DNA of 43,758 nucleotides from Candidatus Gastranaerophilales bacterium. Its GTDB lineage: Bacteria; Cyanobacteriota; Vampirovibrionia; Gastranaerophilales; Gastranaerophilaceae. Each line of letters opens with the position of its first letter. The first letter of the stretch is position 1. Both the position numbers and the translations under genes were made by a program. Under the pieces are notes generated by a model. The model saw only the letters and a list, made by a program, of their open reading frames with translations. It searched no databases and was not told the DNA's origin. The stretch is taken from positions 1 through 43,758 of the forward strand of contig CALUVE010000017.1 in assembly GCA_944324135.1 (NCBI GenBank), given 5' to 3'. Shown piece by piece: positions 6,981 to 15,984 of this stretch.

Positions 6981-9557
6981 TTACCCTTTTTGTGCTTTTT
7001 CAGGATTTTTCATTCTGCCGAAGAAGAATTGTGAGCCTACGGTTACTGTTGTAAGGGCGGCTGCAAATCCTCCGAATACCTTGAACCATTTGTTTGTATT
7101 ATATTTCTGGTTGAACAAGTTGTAGAACATTTCGGTAATTGAAATTCCGCATATATTGAACTTGTATCTTGATGAGAGGAATTTTTTATTGCCGCTTATT
7201 GAGTGGTTTGGTTTTGCAAAGTAGAAATCGTTTGCAAGATCTTCAATAACGTGTGTTTTATAAGCTTCCAATTTTTCAAGTATATTAAGTCCTGTTAAGG
7301 CATTTTTAGTATCTTCATGAGGCTGGTTGCCGAAGATGAGTTTGATTTTTTCCTGGAAGAATCCAGCATCCATCGGAATATCAACTTTTTCTTCTTCCGG
7401 CATTTTGTGCAGGAACTGGTAGACAATTTTACCAGCTTTTCTAACTATGTTCCCGTTACCTTGTTCCGGATTCGGGTTACGTTTTGTGTAGCCTTTTGTC
7501 GCAAAATCTGCGTTGTGGTCGTTAAATACACTTCTGATTGCAGCTTCAAGAAGTTCTTCTTTTGTTTCTGCTCCGTATCCGTTATGGAGTTGTGTAACAT
7601 TTTGGTCTGTAGCAACTCTTCTCATCAAGTCAATTGCATTTATCAATCTCATAAATGAGCTTTCTACGCCGAGCATTCTGTCTGATACAGCACGTTTTAT
7701 AACGTCTTTATAGCTGCCGCCTGTGTATATTGTTTTAAAGACTTTTTGCTTGGTTTCAGGGTTTATTTCTGTGTAGTAAACTCCAATGAGTCTTCTTATA
7801 AAGTTTGGCATTTTCAGTGTATCGGTCTCCAACCTAGGAAGAATTCTGTCGATTGAAGAATCTACAATATTCATAAAGCCTGCATGTTTTGTTTCTTTTA
7901 TACCGAAGTCACTATCGCTTGATTTCAGGATGTCGTTAATTTTTGCGACTTTTTTGCCAAGCGTTGACATGAATTTTGTGTAATCTTCTTGGTTCATGTT
8001 GGCAACTTCTGTCATTTTTTCGCGGATTAATTTGTAGACTAAGTCGCTGTCGTATCTTGTTTTCTTAATTTCATCAGGTGTAATATTAAACAATTTTATA
8101 AGGCTGTCTGCTGTATTGTTCCAGTAATTTGCAAGAGAAGTTTCCGGTGCGGCTGCAACTTTCAGGTATGCATATTTGCCCAATACATTCTTGACTGCAT
8201 TTAAGTCGTCAAAAACAGTTGCCATTTCTTTTAATGTTGTCTGAACTTCCGGAGTCAGTTTTGATGCCGGGGTGCTGGTTATACCTTTTACTATAGGGCC
8301 TGCTTTGTTGATTTCTTTGTTATTTAATTTGTTTACAAAGTCTGTCCAGTCAATTTTATCTTCCGGATGTGTTTTGTTGTATTCAAGGATATTTTCTTTG
8401 AATATGGCTAAAATATTTCTGGAAATTTTTCTTATATCATTTTTGTCGTGTTCTTTTCCAAATATATTTTTTTCTGTTAATTTTGCTATAAAAGAATCTT
8501 TATCCGGAATGATAATATCTTTTAAAGGCTGATATCTTGTACCTTTCAACTGTTTGTTTAATTCTGTCAGCATGTTTTCTACAGTTATGCTGTTGACAGC
8601 AAACTTGTTGTTATAGAGAATTTTTCTGAGGTCTTTTTCTATACCTGTTTTGGTTACCGGCCCAAAATCATTAGCAAGCAGATTCAAAATTTCAGTAAAC
8701 AATTTGTCATCTATAGAATGACCTTTGTTAGTTTCTATAATTTTCTGCATGCTATTTTTCACATAATTTGTGTTAGCATCTGTTACGCTGTCAGGGAAGT
8801 TTTCCAGCAATTGGTCAGCACGGTAGTTGTTGATTGCATTCAAGCCGTTTTGAACCGGTTTTTCTAATTTATTACAAATCAAGCCGCTGAGTATTGCGGT
8901 TGCAAAACCTGCTGATAACATCCACATTGTATTGGATTGTGTTGCTATTTTGTTTATTTTTTCTTGAGTGAAAGCCTTTCTGTTAGGAATATCTTTCGGC
9001 ACGCCTAATCTGTCTGCGTATTTATAGATTTTTTGTTCAGGATATAAATCCCACGGTTTGAATTGCGGGTCAAGGTGGAATTTTTTCTTTCTTCCAAAGC
9101 TGTCAATATATTCCTGCTGGACATTTATCCCGTGAATTAACTGAGCCGGAAGCTGAATAGCCAGTTTAGGCCATATTGCCATTGCTGCAAAGAATGAACC
9201 TAACCCGATAAATTCCATTGCTTTTTCCATAGGTGCTTGTTTTTTTGTGAACAAGTAGGATGCTATACCGAGCCCCCCGAGGAACATTCCCATATCATTG
9301 ATTTTGCCGAGTTCGTGGTCGTTGGCGTTCCCTTTTATGGCATGTTTTAAAGATTTTACGTTGTATGCGGCATCTCTAACCATTCTTGCAGGTGCATCAA
9401 AAATGTTGCCTCTTACAAGACGTCCTCTCCCTTTTAACGGTTTAAGGTAATTTCTTGTATCCAATTCCTCCACATTTGTATTTACCATTTTACCGGTATT
9501 TGTATTTTGCGGAATATTTGTTCTAGTATTTATGTAGTTATTAATCAGACTTGTCAT
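6981..9557 (-). CDS. Large lineage-specific membrane protein, 858 aa
   Basis: I do not recognise a family. Hydrophobic segments lie near 89-130 (MGMFLGGLGIASYLF, FIGLGSFFAAMAIWP), near 211-228 (MWMLSAGFATAILSGLIC) and at the C-terminus near 830-847 (VFGGFAAALTTVTVG). The long middle (about 240-800) is soluble, helical and charged. Between the first hydrophobic regions come WDLY (169-172), YKYADRLGVP (178-187) and LEKP (231-234). The same series of motifs in the same order occurs in the upstream gene product, so the two appear to be distant paralogues sharing a domain. Its start overlaps the upstream stop as TAATG, and the glycosidase follows three bases after its end. Confidence 0.8.
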   Translation of the reverse strand: MTSLINNYINTRTNIPQNTNTGKMVNTNVEELDTRNYLKPLKGRGRLVRGNIFDAPARMVRDAAYNVKSLKHAIKGNANDHELGKINDMGMFLGGLGIASYLFTKKQAPMEKAMEFIGLGSFFAAMAIWPKLAIQLPAQLIHGINVQQEYIDSFGRKKKFHLDPQFKPWDLYPEQKIYKYADRLGVPKDIPNRKAFTQEKINKIATQSNTMWMLSAGFATAILSGLICNKLEKPVQNGLNAINNYRADQLLENFPDSVTDANTNYVKNSMQKIIETNKGHSIDDKLFTEILNLLANDFGPVTKTGIEKDLRKILYNNKFAVNSITVENMLTELNKQLKGTRYQPLKDIIIPDKDSFIAKLTEKNIFGKEHDKNDIRKISRNILAIFKENILEYNKTHPEDKIDWTDFVNKLNNKEINKAGPIVKGITSTPASKLTPEVQTTLKEMATVFDDLNAVKNVLGKYAYLKVAAAPETSLANYWNNTADSLIKLFNITPDEIKKTRYDSDLVYKLIREKMTEVANMNQEDYTKFMSTLGKKVAKINDILKSSDSDFGIKETKHAGFMNIVDSSIDRILPRLETDTLKMPNFIRRLIGVYYTEINPETKQKVFKTIYTGGSYKDVIKRAVSDRMLGVESSFMRLINAIDLMRRVATDQNVTQLHNGYGAETKEELLEAAIRSVFNDHNADFATKGYTKRNPNPEQGNGNIVRKAGKIVYQFLHKMPEEEKVDIPMDAGFFQEKIKLIFGNQPHEDTKNALTGLNILEKLEAYKTHVIEDLANDFYFAKPNHSISGNKKFLSSRYKFNICGISITEMFYNLFNQKYNTNKWFKVFGGFAAALTTVTVGSQFFFGRMKNPEKAQKG

Positions 9558-10588
9558 TAGTTCACCACATACTTTCTATCTTTTTCGATAACGTCCGCTG
9601 AATCCAATTTTGATGGTTTGTTTGCACTGGTTGATGCGTTAATGACTCCGAGTGCAGAGGCTGCAATCGCTGTTCCCAGTAATAATTTCCCTCCGTGACG
9701 GTTCATAAATGATGACCCGTTGCCAAAGTAGAATGATTTTGCACTTTCTACAAAGCTTCTGCCGAATTGTATTGCTGATTTAGCAAAAGCTTCCGGTTTC
9801 CAGAATTTGAAACTCATTACGTTGAAGAATTTTTCCCAAGGTTTCTGGAATGCAAATGCTACGCCGCATGCTGCCCATAAGTATTGTGAGATATTTGTTG
9901 CTGTTGATGTTTTTACAACAATTTCTTTTACAAGCGGTTTAACTTCCTGATCTGAGTCATTGAGGTTTGTACCGAGTCCTAACTTTTTAGCTATTTTGTC
10001 ATAACGGAAGTTGCGTTTTTCGCCTTTTGTTTCGTCGCCGTAGAGTAAATCCCAGCGAGGGAATTCAACACTTTCAAATACCTTGTGGTATTCAATGCTT
10101 GTTATATCTGTATCATTGATATCTTCAGGCAGTTCATAGTTAACTTTTGCGTACGGAAGTTGTGTATCTACACCGGTAAACCATTTGACCGGTGTTGTTA
10201 CAAACGGTTTTGAGATACTTTTCATCAGTCCGTAAAACAATACACCGAGAGCCATCTTTCTACCTAAACGGCATGCACTTTTGACTGAATCGGCTGCGTA
10301 TTTTGTGTTGACGGTATTGAATACTGCCATCAGCATACCGCTTCCGACGATGTAAGGTACTGTTCCCATTGTCAAAAATTCATAGAAATTTGCGTTTTTG
10401 CTCCCCTTTAAACCTTTTGCTGTGTACACGGTGAAAGCATTTGTAAGCTTATCAAAACCGATACGGGTTCGTGTCATAAGGTTGTTTTTCAGCAGTGTGT
10501 CTTTAGTATATGCAAGTTTTTTTTCGTTTGCATTGTCGCCTGCAGAAAAAGGAATAGTGTTATTTAAGCTATTTACTGCTGGTATCAT
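9557..10588 (-). CDS. Membrane protein sharing a domain with its neighbour, 343 aa
   Basis: This is the first gene of a three-gene minus-strand operon; GTGGAG stands just before the ATG. The product begins MIPAVNSLNNTIPFSAGDN, carrying the short N-terminal motif seen in other proteins of the window. It has hydrophobic segments near 72-92 (LTMGTVPYIVGSGMLMAVF), 112-122 and 300-316 (GGKLLLGTAIAASALGV). It contains PVKWFTGVD (133-141), WDLLY (179-183), YDKIAKKLGLG (196-206) and LWAACGVAFAFQKPW (237-251), matching in order the motifs of the 858-residue protein. Function is unknown; the context suggests a membrane assembly working with the glycosidase. Confidence 0.78.
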   Translation of the reverse strand: MIPAVNSLNNTIPFSAGDNANEKKLAYTKDTLLKNNLMTRTRIGFDKLTNAFTVYTAKGLKGSKNANFYEFLTMGTVPYIVGSGMLMAVFNTVNTKYAADSVKSACRLGRKMALGVLFYGLMKSISKPFVTTPVKWFTGVDTQLPYAKVNYELPEDINDTDITSIEYHKVFESVEFPRWDLLYGDETKGEKRNFRYDKIAKKLGLGTNLNDSDQEVKPLVKEIVVKTSTATNISQYLWAACGVAFAFQKPWEKFFNVMSFKFWKPEAFAKSAIQFGRSFVESAKSFYFGNGSSFMNRHGGKLLLGTAIAASALGVINASTSANKPSKLDSADVIEKDRKYVVN

Positions 10589-10649
10589 TTTTACTCCACA
10601 TACAAGTCTGTTATTTCAAAATCCGTAAAAGATTTTTTTTGCCAAATGT

Positions 10650-10676
10650 AATATATAAATTAACATTTTTTTACAA
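10650..10676 (-). promoter_or_regulatory. Possible promoter of the membrane/glycosidase operon
   Basis: On the minus strand TTGTAA (10676-10671) and TATATT (10655-10650) are 15 bases apart, shorter than ideal. The 230-base gap also holds a TATAAT at 10741-10746 facing the TPR gene, without a clear -35. Confidence 0.3.
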
Positions 10677-10815
10677 AGTTTATAATCCCCAAATGTCTGA
10701 AAACGATTAATTCTTACACGCATTACATTTGCGTAAAAATTATAATACAAAAATAAAAAATTTTCATTAAAGTTTTTTTATTTTTTGCCGATAATATTTG
10801 TGAAAGAGAGTGTGC

Positions 10816-12360
10816 ATGTACGATAATATTAATGATACCTACGATACGGCAATAATGATTCTGAATACTCAGAACGAGACTGTTGCGGAAAAATATATCC
10901 TGGAAGAACTTTCAAACGGGCATGCTTGTGCAAAATTACATGCTTATCTTTCAAAAATTTATTTGCGGACTGACCGTTTGGAGCCGGCTCTTGAGGAGGC
11001 TTTAAAGGCTGTAAAATTAGAACCGGATTATGCTTACGGGCTTGCAAGAGCGGCGTATGCTTATATTTTTCTCGAGGATGTTAAAAACGCTGTAAAGTAT
11101 GCAAAAAAGGCTTTAAAATTATGCGGCGATAATTACATTATTATGAGGATTTTAATCTCTCTTTTCAATTCCTGCGGCATGGATAAAGAACGTGACATGC
11201 TTCTTGAGAGGTTGGAAAATATTAGCGTCAGTTCTCCGGATTTTTATTATACAAAGGCATGCGTTTATTATTATATCGGGGATTATGAAAATGCAATTGA
11301 TTACATGCTGCTAGCCGAAAATAACGGATATTGCGAGCTTTACGGATTGAATTTACAGCTGGCGGATTTGTATTTTGTGATGCAGGATTATAAAGAAGCT
11401 TTGAAGCGGGCTCAGGCTGCAGTAAAAATATACAGCGGGGATTATGAGGCGTATTATCTGCTTGCAAAAATTTATGTTGCTTTGAATATGAACGGTAACG
11501 TTTTGAAAGTTTTGAAAAAATGTGTTGATTTGGGGCATAAAGATAATGTTATATATGGCGGCATGGCTCTTGCTGCATATAATATGAAACGTTATCACAA
11601 AGCTCTTGAGTATGTTAATCAGGCTTTGATGTTTAAAAAAGATGATGCTGCAAACAGTTTTATGAAATGTCAGATTTTAACTGATATGGAAAAGCATGAA
11701 GCTGCCCTTGAAGCATGTAAAAAAGCAATTGAGGCAAATTCCAGCGTGAGTGAATTTTATACAAAATGTTCCTACCTGTATACAAATCTTCAGGACTACA
11801 ACAAAGCGTTGAAGTATGCAAATATTGCTATCGCGGTTAATCCTGATGATTCTTATGCGTACTATCTGAAAGGGTTTGTATTGTCAAGATTCGGACAGTA
11901 TACTCCTGCAATTGAGGCTTTTCAGCGTGTTATTAAAATGGATCCGACTGATCCGGAAAATTTTGAAGATATTTGTGAGTGCTACGCGCTTGTTGAAAAT
12001 TATAAGAAACTTTTGGAGTATGCAAACACCGGTTTGATGTTGAATAAGGATAATCCTGTATTGATTTATTACAAAGCGCAGGCTCTCACTATGCTGGGTG
12101 AACCTAAAAAGGCTGTTTCCTTATTTAAAAAATTGCTTCAAATTGACAGCTCCAACCCCTCCAATTATGTTGCGGCTGCTTATTGCTATTCACAGCTTGG
12201 CATGTGGCATGAGTGTCTTGAGTTTTCAAATCAGGCAATAATGCTGGACAGAAAAAATGCAGAGGCGTTTTACCTGAAAGGCTGTGCATTTCAAAACCTC
12301 GACAGACCTGCCGAGGCTAAGAAAATGTTTGAAAAAGCTGATATTTTAACTACAGTCTAA
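10816..12360 (+). CDS. Tetratricopeptide-repeat protein, 514 aa
   Basis: Nearly the whole protein consists of about fourteen 34-residue helical repeats with the TPR spacing of small residues, for example ALEEALKAVKLEPDYAYGLA, ALKYANIAIAVNPDDSYAYY and AIEAFQRVIKMDPTDPENFE. TPR arrays are scaffolds for protein-protein contacts; no enzymatic domain, signal peptide or membrane helix is present, so a cytosolic adaptor is likely. I chose the ATG at 10816 because GAGAG lies five bases upstream; a GTG at 10810 is in frame but poorly placed. Its stop interlocks with that of uppP in a 4-bp convergent overlap. Confidence 0.88.
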   Translation: MYDNINDTYDTAIMILNTQNETVAEKYILEELSNGHACAKLHAYLSKIYLRTDRLEPALEEALKAVKLEPDYAYGLARAAYAYIFLEDVKNAVKYAKKALKLCGDNYIIMRILISLFNSCGMDKERDMLLERLENISVSSPDFYYTKACVYYYIGDYENAIDYMLLAENNGYCELYGLNLQLADLYFVMQDYKEALKRAQAAVKIYSGDYEAYYLLAKIYVALNMNGNVLKVLKKCVDLGHKDNVIYGGMALAAYNMKRYHKALEYVNQALMFKKDDAANSFMKCQILTDMEKHEAALEACKKAIEANSSVSEFYTKCSYLYTNLQDYNKALKYANIAIAVNPDDSYAYYLKGFVLSRFGQYTPAIEAFQRVIKMDPTDPENFEDICECYALVENYKKLLEYANTGLMLNKDNPVLIYYKAQALTMLGEPKKAVSLFKKLLQIDSSNPSNYVAAAYCYSQLGMWHECLEFSNQAIMLDRKNAEAFYLKGCAFQNLDRPAEAKKMFEKADILTTV

Positions 12361-13196
12361 TTGAGATAAAAGAATACTGCGGTGAGCAGACCTGCAATTA
12401 CACAATAGTATCCGAATATAGCAAGTGAAAATTTTGCCAGAAATTTCATAAAATATTTTATACATAAATACCCGACAAGTCCTGAAGCAATTGTCCCCCA
12501 TAGAATTGCAATCCAGTTGTAGGTCAAAGCTTCGTGGAGGTCGATTTTGATTACAGGGTATAACATGGATGCGCCGAGGATTATCGGAATACTCAAAAGA
12601 AATGAATATCTGGCTGCGGTTACTCTATCTAATCCGGAGAATAATCCGGTGGCTATTGTCCAGCCAGAGCGGGAAAAACCGGGAAGTACGGCTAACCCTT
12701 GCGCAAGCCCGATAAGTATTGAATTTTTTAGAGTCATTTCATTGTTTTTTTGATGGTGTTTGGAAAAATGTTCTGCACAGAACAGTAAAATACCGGTTAT
12801 AACCAGTAAAATACCGACAATTTCCGGTGAAAATACAAGTTTTTCCGCAAATCCCTGCATCGGAAGTGCTAAAATAATCGTTATTATTGTACCGATGATG
12901 ATATACAATCCGAGTTTAGCCTCCCTGTCAGAAAAATCTTTTGTTTTTATTCCGTTCCAAAGCGCTTTTAAGATTGCCATGATATCTTTTCTGAAAAATA
13001 TCAATACTGCAATTAAGGTGCCGAAGTGGAGCATTATGTCAAAAAATACTTCTTCATTTGAGTGCTGTACTATTTCTATACCTTTGAATACTTTGTAAAA
13101 ATTTGATGTGAAAACAAGGTGTGCAGAACTTGAAATAGGCAAAAATTCGCTCAAGCCCTGGACTATCCCCATTAATATTGCTTGTATTAAATTCAT
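12357..13196 (-). CDS. uppP: Undecaprenyl-diphosphatase
   Basis: UppP (BacA family) removes one phosphate from undecaprenyl diphosphate so that the lipid carrier can be reused for peptidoglycan and surface-glycan synthesis. The 279-residue polytopic protein has the two family signatures: QGLSEFLPISSSAHL near the N-terminus and VLPGFSRSGWTIATGL in the middle. Both line the active site on the membrane surface. Length is normal. It closes the kdsD-kdsC-queD-uppP gene run, 17 bases after queD, and fits with envelope synthesis. Confidence 0.95.
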   Translation of the reverse strand: MNLIQAILMGIVQGLSEFLPISSSAHLVFTSNFYKVFKGIEIVQHSNEEVFFDIMLHFGTLIAVLIFFRKDIMAILKALWNGIKTKDFSDREAKLGLYIIIGTIITIILALPMQGFAEKLVFSPEIVGILLVITGILLFCAEHFSKHHQKNNEMTLKNSILIGLAQGLAVLPGFSRSGWTIATGLFSGLDRVTAARYSFLLSIPIILGASMLYPVIKIDLHEALTYNWIAILWGTIASGLVGYLCIKYFMKFLAKFSLAIFGYYCVIAGLLTAVFFYLN

Positions 13197-13213
13197 TTTG
13201 TCTCTATCCTCTT

Positions 13214-13576
13214 TTATTCTTCTTCATAATAGCTGCAGCAGGAGGTTTGGGTTTCCCAGACTGTTATTTTGCTGAGCTGAACAATTCTTTCTTTTAGTTT
13301 GTGGTAGATGAAAGCTGAAATCATTTCGCTTGACGGGCTTTCTCCTTTGAATTCCGGCAGGTCGTTTATGTCTTTGTGGTCAAGCAGATCAAGCACTGCA
13401 TTAAGTTCTTTTTTTAAAAGTTTATAGTCAATCAAAATATTACTTTTATCAAGCGTTTCGCCTTTTACGTAAGCTTCAACCATCCAGTTGTGTCCGTGCT
13501 GGTTTTCGCATTCTCCCTCGTAGTTTAAAAGGTGGTGTGCTGCGGCAAAAAATGCCTGTGTTTTTATTTCGTACAT
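13214..13576 (-). CDS. queD: 6-carboxy-5,6,7,8-tetrahydropterin synthase (QueD/PTPS family)
   Basis: QueD turns 7,8-dihydroneopterin triphosphate into 6-carboxytetrahydropterin, the second step towards queuosine in tRNA. The 120-residue protein has the zinc ligands of the family: His14 (FAAAHHL) and His27/His29 (NQHGHNW). Cys23 is the catalytic cysteine, four residues before the HGH. ITVWET near the end is the conserved Glu motif. I placed the start at 13576, where GAGGAG lies ten bases upstream; the longer reading would run into kdsC. Other queuosine genes are not in the window, so a different pterin role cannot be ruled out. Confidence 0.9.
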   Translation of the reverse strand: MYEIKTQAFFAAAHHLLNYEGECENQHGHNWMVEAYVKGETLDKSNILIDYKLLKKELNAVLDLLDHKDINDLPEFKGESPSSEMISAFIYHKLKERIVQLSKITVWETQTSCCSYYEEE

Positions 13577-13598
13577 TAGTAATTGCTCCTCTTTTTTA

Positions 13599-14135
13599 TT
13601 ATCTGTCTTTGCCTTCACAGATGATGTATTCTTTTTTTATGCCCTGCGCATCCAGCACAAAATCACATAATTCTCTGACAGCACCTTTTCCGCCGCCTTT
13701 TGTTGAAATAAAGCTGCAAAGTGCTTTTACTTCGTCCACGGCATCTGACGGGCAGCAGGCAAGTCCTACTTTTTCAAGAACACATACATCCGGCAGGTCG
13801 TCTCCCATATAAGAAATTTCATCATAAGTCAGATTGTATTTTTCTTTCAGGGCATCAAGCGCAGGAAGTTTGAATTTTTGTCCCTGACATAATTCTGTTA
13901 TATTAAGGTTTTCAGCACGATGTTTTACGGTTCCGTTATTTCGTGCTGTAATTATTGCTGTCACAAAACCGGATTTTGCCATTCTGACAAGTCCATGACC
14001 GTCTTTGGCATTGAAAGTTTTGTATTCAACTCCGTTTTCATCGTAAGTGATGCTTCCGTCAGTCATCACTCCGTCAACATCAAATGCCATCAATTTAATT
14101 TTTTTTGCTTTTTCTATTAACTCTTCTCTATTCAT
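13599..14135 (-). CDS. kdsC: 3-deoxy-D-manno-octulosonate 8-phosphate phosphatase
   Basis: KdsC hydrolyses Kdo-8-phosphate to Kdo, the sugar that joins lipid A to the LPS core. The 178-residue protein is a C0-type HAD phosphatase. It has DVDGVMTDG with the nucleophile Asp19 and acid Asp21, the conserved FNAKDGHGL segment, TARNN as motif II, and MGDDLPD as motif III/IV. It has no cap domain, as usual for this tetrameric enzyme. Its start overlaps the kdsD stop as TAATG, so the two consecutive pathway enzymes are translationally coupled. Confidence 0.95.
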   Translation of the reverse strand: MNREELIEKAKKIKLMAFDVDGVMTDGSITYDENGVEYKTFNAKDGHGLVRMAKSGFVTAIITARNNGTVKHRAENLNITELCQGQKFKLPALDALKEKYNLTYDEISYMGDDLPDVCVLEKVGLACCPSDAVDEVKALCSFISTKGGGKGAVRELCDFVLDAQGIKKEYIICEGKDR

Positions 14136-15109
14136 TATGCAATACCTGCTTTCAATAAATCGTGGATATGGATTACTCCTATCGGTTTGTTATTTTCTAC
14201 AACTGCAAGAGCGGTGATTGAATATTTTTCCATCAAGTGAAGCGCACTTGCACCGTAATCTTCTGCAGAAATAACTTTAGGGTTTATCGTCATTACATCT
14301 TTTACTTTGAGGTTTTGTACGTTCGGATGTTTGATAAGAGTACGTCTTATATCCCCATCTGTTAAAATCCCTGTGAGTTCTCCGTTGTAGTTTACAAGTA
14401 TAGCCATACCGAGTTTGTATTTGGAAATAATTTCTATGACATCTGTAAAATCTTCGTTTTCGTTAACAACAGGCAGTCTGTCTCCTGTGAGCATCAAATC
14501 TTTTACGCGGAAAGTAAAGCCTTTGCCGAGCGCGCCTGATGGGTGGAAGATGAGGAAGTCTTCTTTTGTAAAGCCTCTTTTTTCCAAAAGACATACAGCA
14601 AGTGCATCTCCCATTGCAAGGGTTACGGTTGTGCTGGCTGTCGGTGCTTTATTCAGCGGGCAGGCTTCTTTTTCAACAGAAATATCAATAACGACATCGC
14701 TTGCTTTGGCAAGTGTTGAATTTAAATTCCCTGTCATACCTATCATTCTGACTCCAAAGCGTTTTACTAACGGGAGCAGGTTTAAGAGTTCCTGAGTTTC
14801 TCCGCTGTTTGATATTGCTATTACAACATCATCCCGTGTAATAATGCCGGAATCACCGTGTGTACTTTCTGCAGGGTGAAGAAAGTATGATGGTGTACCT
14901 GTTGAAGTTAAGGTTGCTGCAATTTTTTTACCTATGAGACCGGATTTTCCCATCCCTGTTACGATTACTCTGCCCTTGCAGGTGTATAGCATTTCTACGG
15001 CTTTATCAAACTCTTCTCCCACTGTATCGACAAGTTTAAGGATTGAGTTTGCCTCGATTTTCAAAACATCTTTTGCCAAATCAATGATACTTTTTGTGTC
15101 CATAATCAT
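14135..15109 (-). CDS. kdsD: Arabinose-5-phosphate isomerase
   Basis: KdsD isomerises ribulose-5-phosphate to arabinose-5-phosphate, the first step of Kdo synthesis. The 324-residue protein has a SIS domain (residues about 35-185, with GMGKSGLIGKKIAATLTSTG and SNSGETQELL) and two C-terminal CBS domains (about 205-324). That is the full-length architecture of E. coli KdsD/KpsF. GGGAG seven bases before the first ATG supports this start. A TATAAT at 15139-15134 on the minus strand is a likely -10 for the whole kdsD-kdsC-queD-uppP run. Confidence 0.95.
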   Translation of the reverse strand: MIMDTKSIIDLAKDVLKIEANSILKLVDTVGEEFDKAVEMLYTCKGRVIVTGMGKSGLIGKKIAATLTSTGTPSYFLHPAESTHGDSGIITRDDVVIAISNSGETQELLNLLPLVKRFGVRMIGMTGNLNSTLAKASDVVIDISVEKEACPLNKAPTASTTVTLAMGDALAVCLLEKRGFTKEDFLIFHPSGALGKGFTFRVKDLMLTGDRLPVVNENEDFTDVIEIISKYKLGMAILVNYNGELTGILTDGDIRRTLIKHPNVQNLKVKDVMTINPKVISAEDYGASALHLMEKYSITALAVVENNKPIGVIHIHDLLKAGIA

Positions 15110-15214
15110 ATATTAACTCCCGCTTTTCTTTTTATTATACAATAAATATCCTTTAAAAGTACGATATGTTTTAAAAAGGTTAAATTTTCTTATGAATTAT
15201 TCGTTGAATTGAAT

Positions 15215-15496
15215 ATGAAGAGAAAATTAGACAAATCTGATTATATAGAATTAAAGATAGAAAAATCCGAGGAGATATCAGACAAGGTTAAAAAATCTTT
15301 AGCCGGAGTCAACAGTCCTGATATAACAGTTGATTTATCCTCTATGAACATGCTGGATGCTGCAAAAGTTATGGTGCTCACATCTGTTTATCATTCGGGC
15401 AAATTCCCGGACGGAAGAATAAGATGCAAAATTTCTGGGAATTCCGGTTATAATTTTATCGGTCCGTTTATTACAAAAAATTTAGAATTGGTTTAA
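15215..15496 (+). CDS. Small protein with a possible STAS-like fold, 93 aa
   Basis: I do not recognise a named family. The stretch ITVDLSSMNMLDAAKVMVLTS resembles the central strand-turn-helix of STAS/anti-anti-sigma domains (hydrophobic strand, Asp, turn, Asp, then helix). The flanking segments would supply further strands. There is no signal peptide. The ATG at 15215 is preferred; a TTG six bases earlier is in frame, and neither has a good ribosome site. It is divergent from kdsD. The fold guess is weak inference. Confidence 0.6.
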   Translation: MKRKLDKSDYIELKIEKSEEISDKVKKSLAGVNSPDITVDLSSMNMLDAAKVMVLTSVYHSGKFPDGRIRCKISGNSGYNFIGPFITKNLELV

Positions 15497-15502
15497 AAAA
15501 GG

Positions 15503-15531
15503 TTGAAGTTTTTATTTATATGTGCTACAAT
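15503..15531 (+). promoter_or_regulatory. Promoter of the SprA-related gene
   Basis: TTGAAG (15503-15508), a 17-base spacer and TACAAT (15526-15531), with TGC directly before it forming an extended -10. The gene's AGGAG site and ATG (15565) follow at a normal distance. Confidence 0.65.
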
Positions 15532-15564
15532 GATAGCAGGTAAAAGAGTCAGGAGTGTAGAATT

Positions 15565-15984
15565 ATGGTCAGTGGTGTCAGTGCAATAAGTTTTGCTTCC
15601 AATCCGGTAATGAGAGCACAGGCTGTACAGAGTTATCAGCAGCAGCGTGATGATGCGCGTCAGGCTCTTATTGATAAAAATTATCACGATATTTTTGTGC
15701 ACGAAAGCGCACATAAGGCTGCCGGCGGGCCTCTTGCCGGTGCAATTATTATTGAAACAAATGAGGAGGGCATTCCTGTCGGCGGACATGTTGCTATTAT
15801 GATGCCTGTTTTGGATGTTGAAAATCCTCAAAAAACTATTGATGATGCAAATACTGTAGTCAGGGCTGCTATGGCTCCGGCAGATCCGTCAGGACAGGAC
15901 TTCAGGGTTGCGGCTCAGGCTAGAAATATCCGTTCTGAGGCGGAACATGTCAAACAGAAAAAGAAGCTGGATTATATAGCTTAA
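15565..15984 (+). CDS. Small SprA-related HExxH protein, 139 aa
   Basis: Residues about 40-135 match the core of the SprA-related putative metalloprotease family (Pfam SprA-related). HESAH at 46-50 is followed by KAAGGPLAGA, a VGGHV segment, and the family's characteristic APADPSGQDFRVAAQA before a charged helical tail. Known members of this family have a long disordered head; here the protein is close to the bare domain. HExxH is the usual zinc-protease signature, but proteolysis has not, to my knowledge, been shown for this family. The N-terminus (MVSGVSAISFASNP) carries the recurrent [I]xF[A]S motif and is not a signal peptide. AGGAG precedes the ATG. The stop interlocks with the convergent glycosyltransferase gene. 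Confidence 0.85.
   Translation: MVSGVSAISFASNPVMRAQAVQSYQQQRDDARQALIDKNYHDIFVHESAHKAAGGPLAGAIIIETNEEGIPVGGHVAIMMPVLDVENPQKTIDDANTVVRAAMAPADPSGQDFRVAAQARNIRSEAEHVKQKKKLDYIA

Noticed and set aside
10741-10746. TATAAT before the TPR gene as a defined promoter
   Set aside because: No -35 lies at a proper distance; the hexamer is expected by chance in such A+T-rich DNA.
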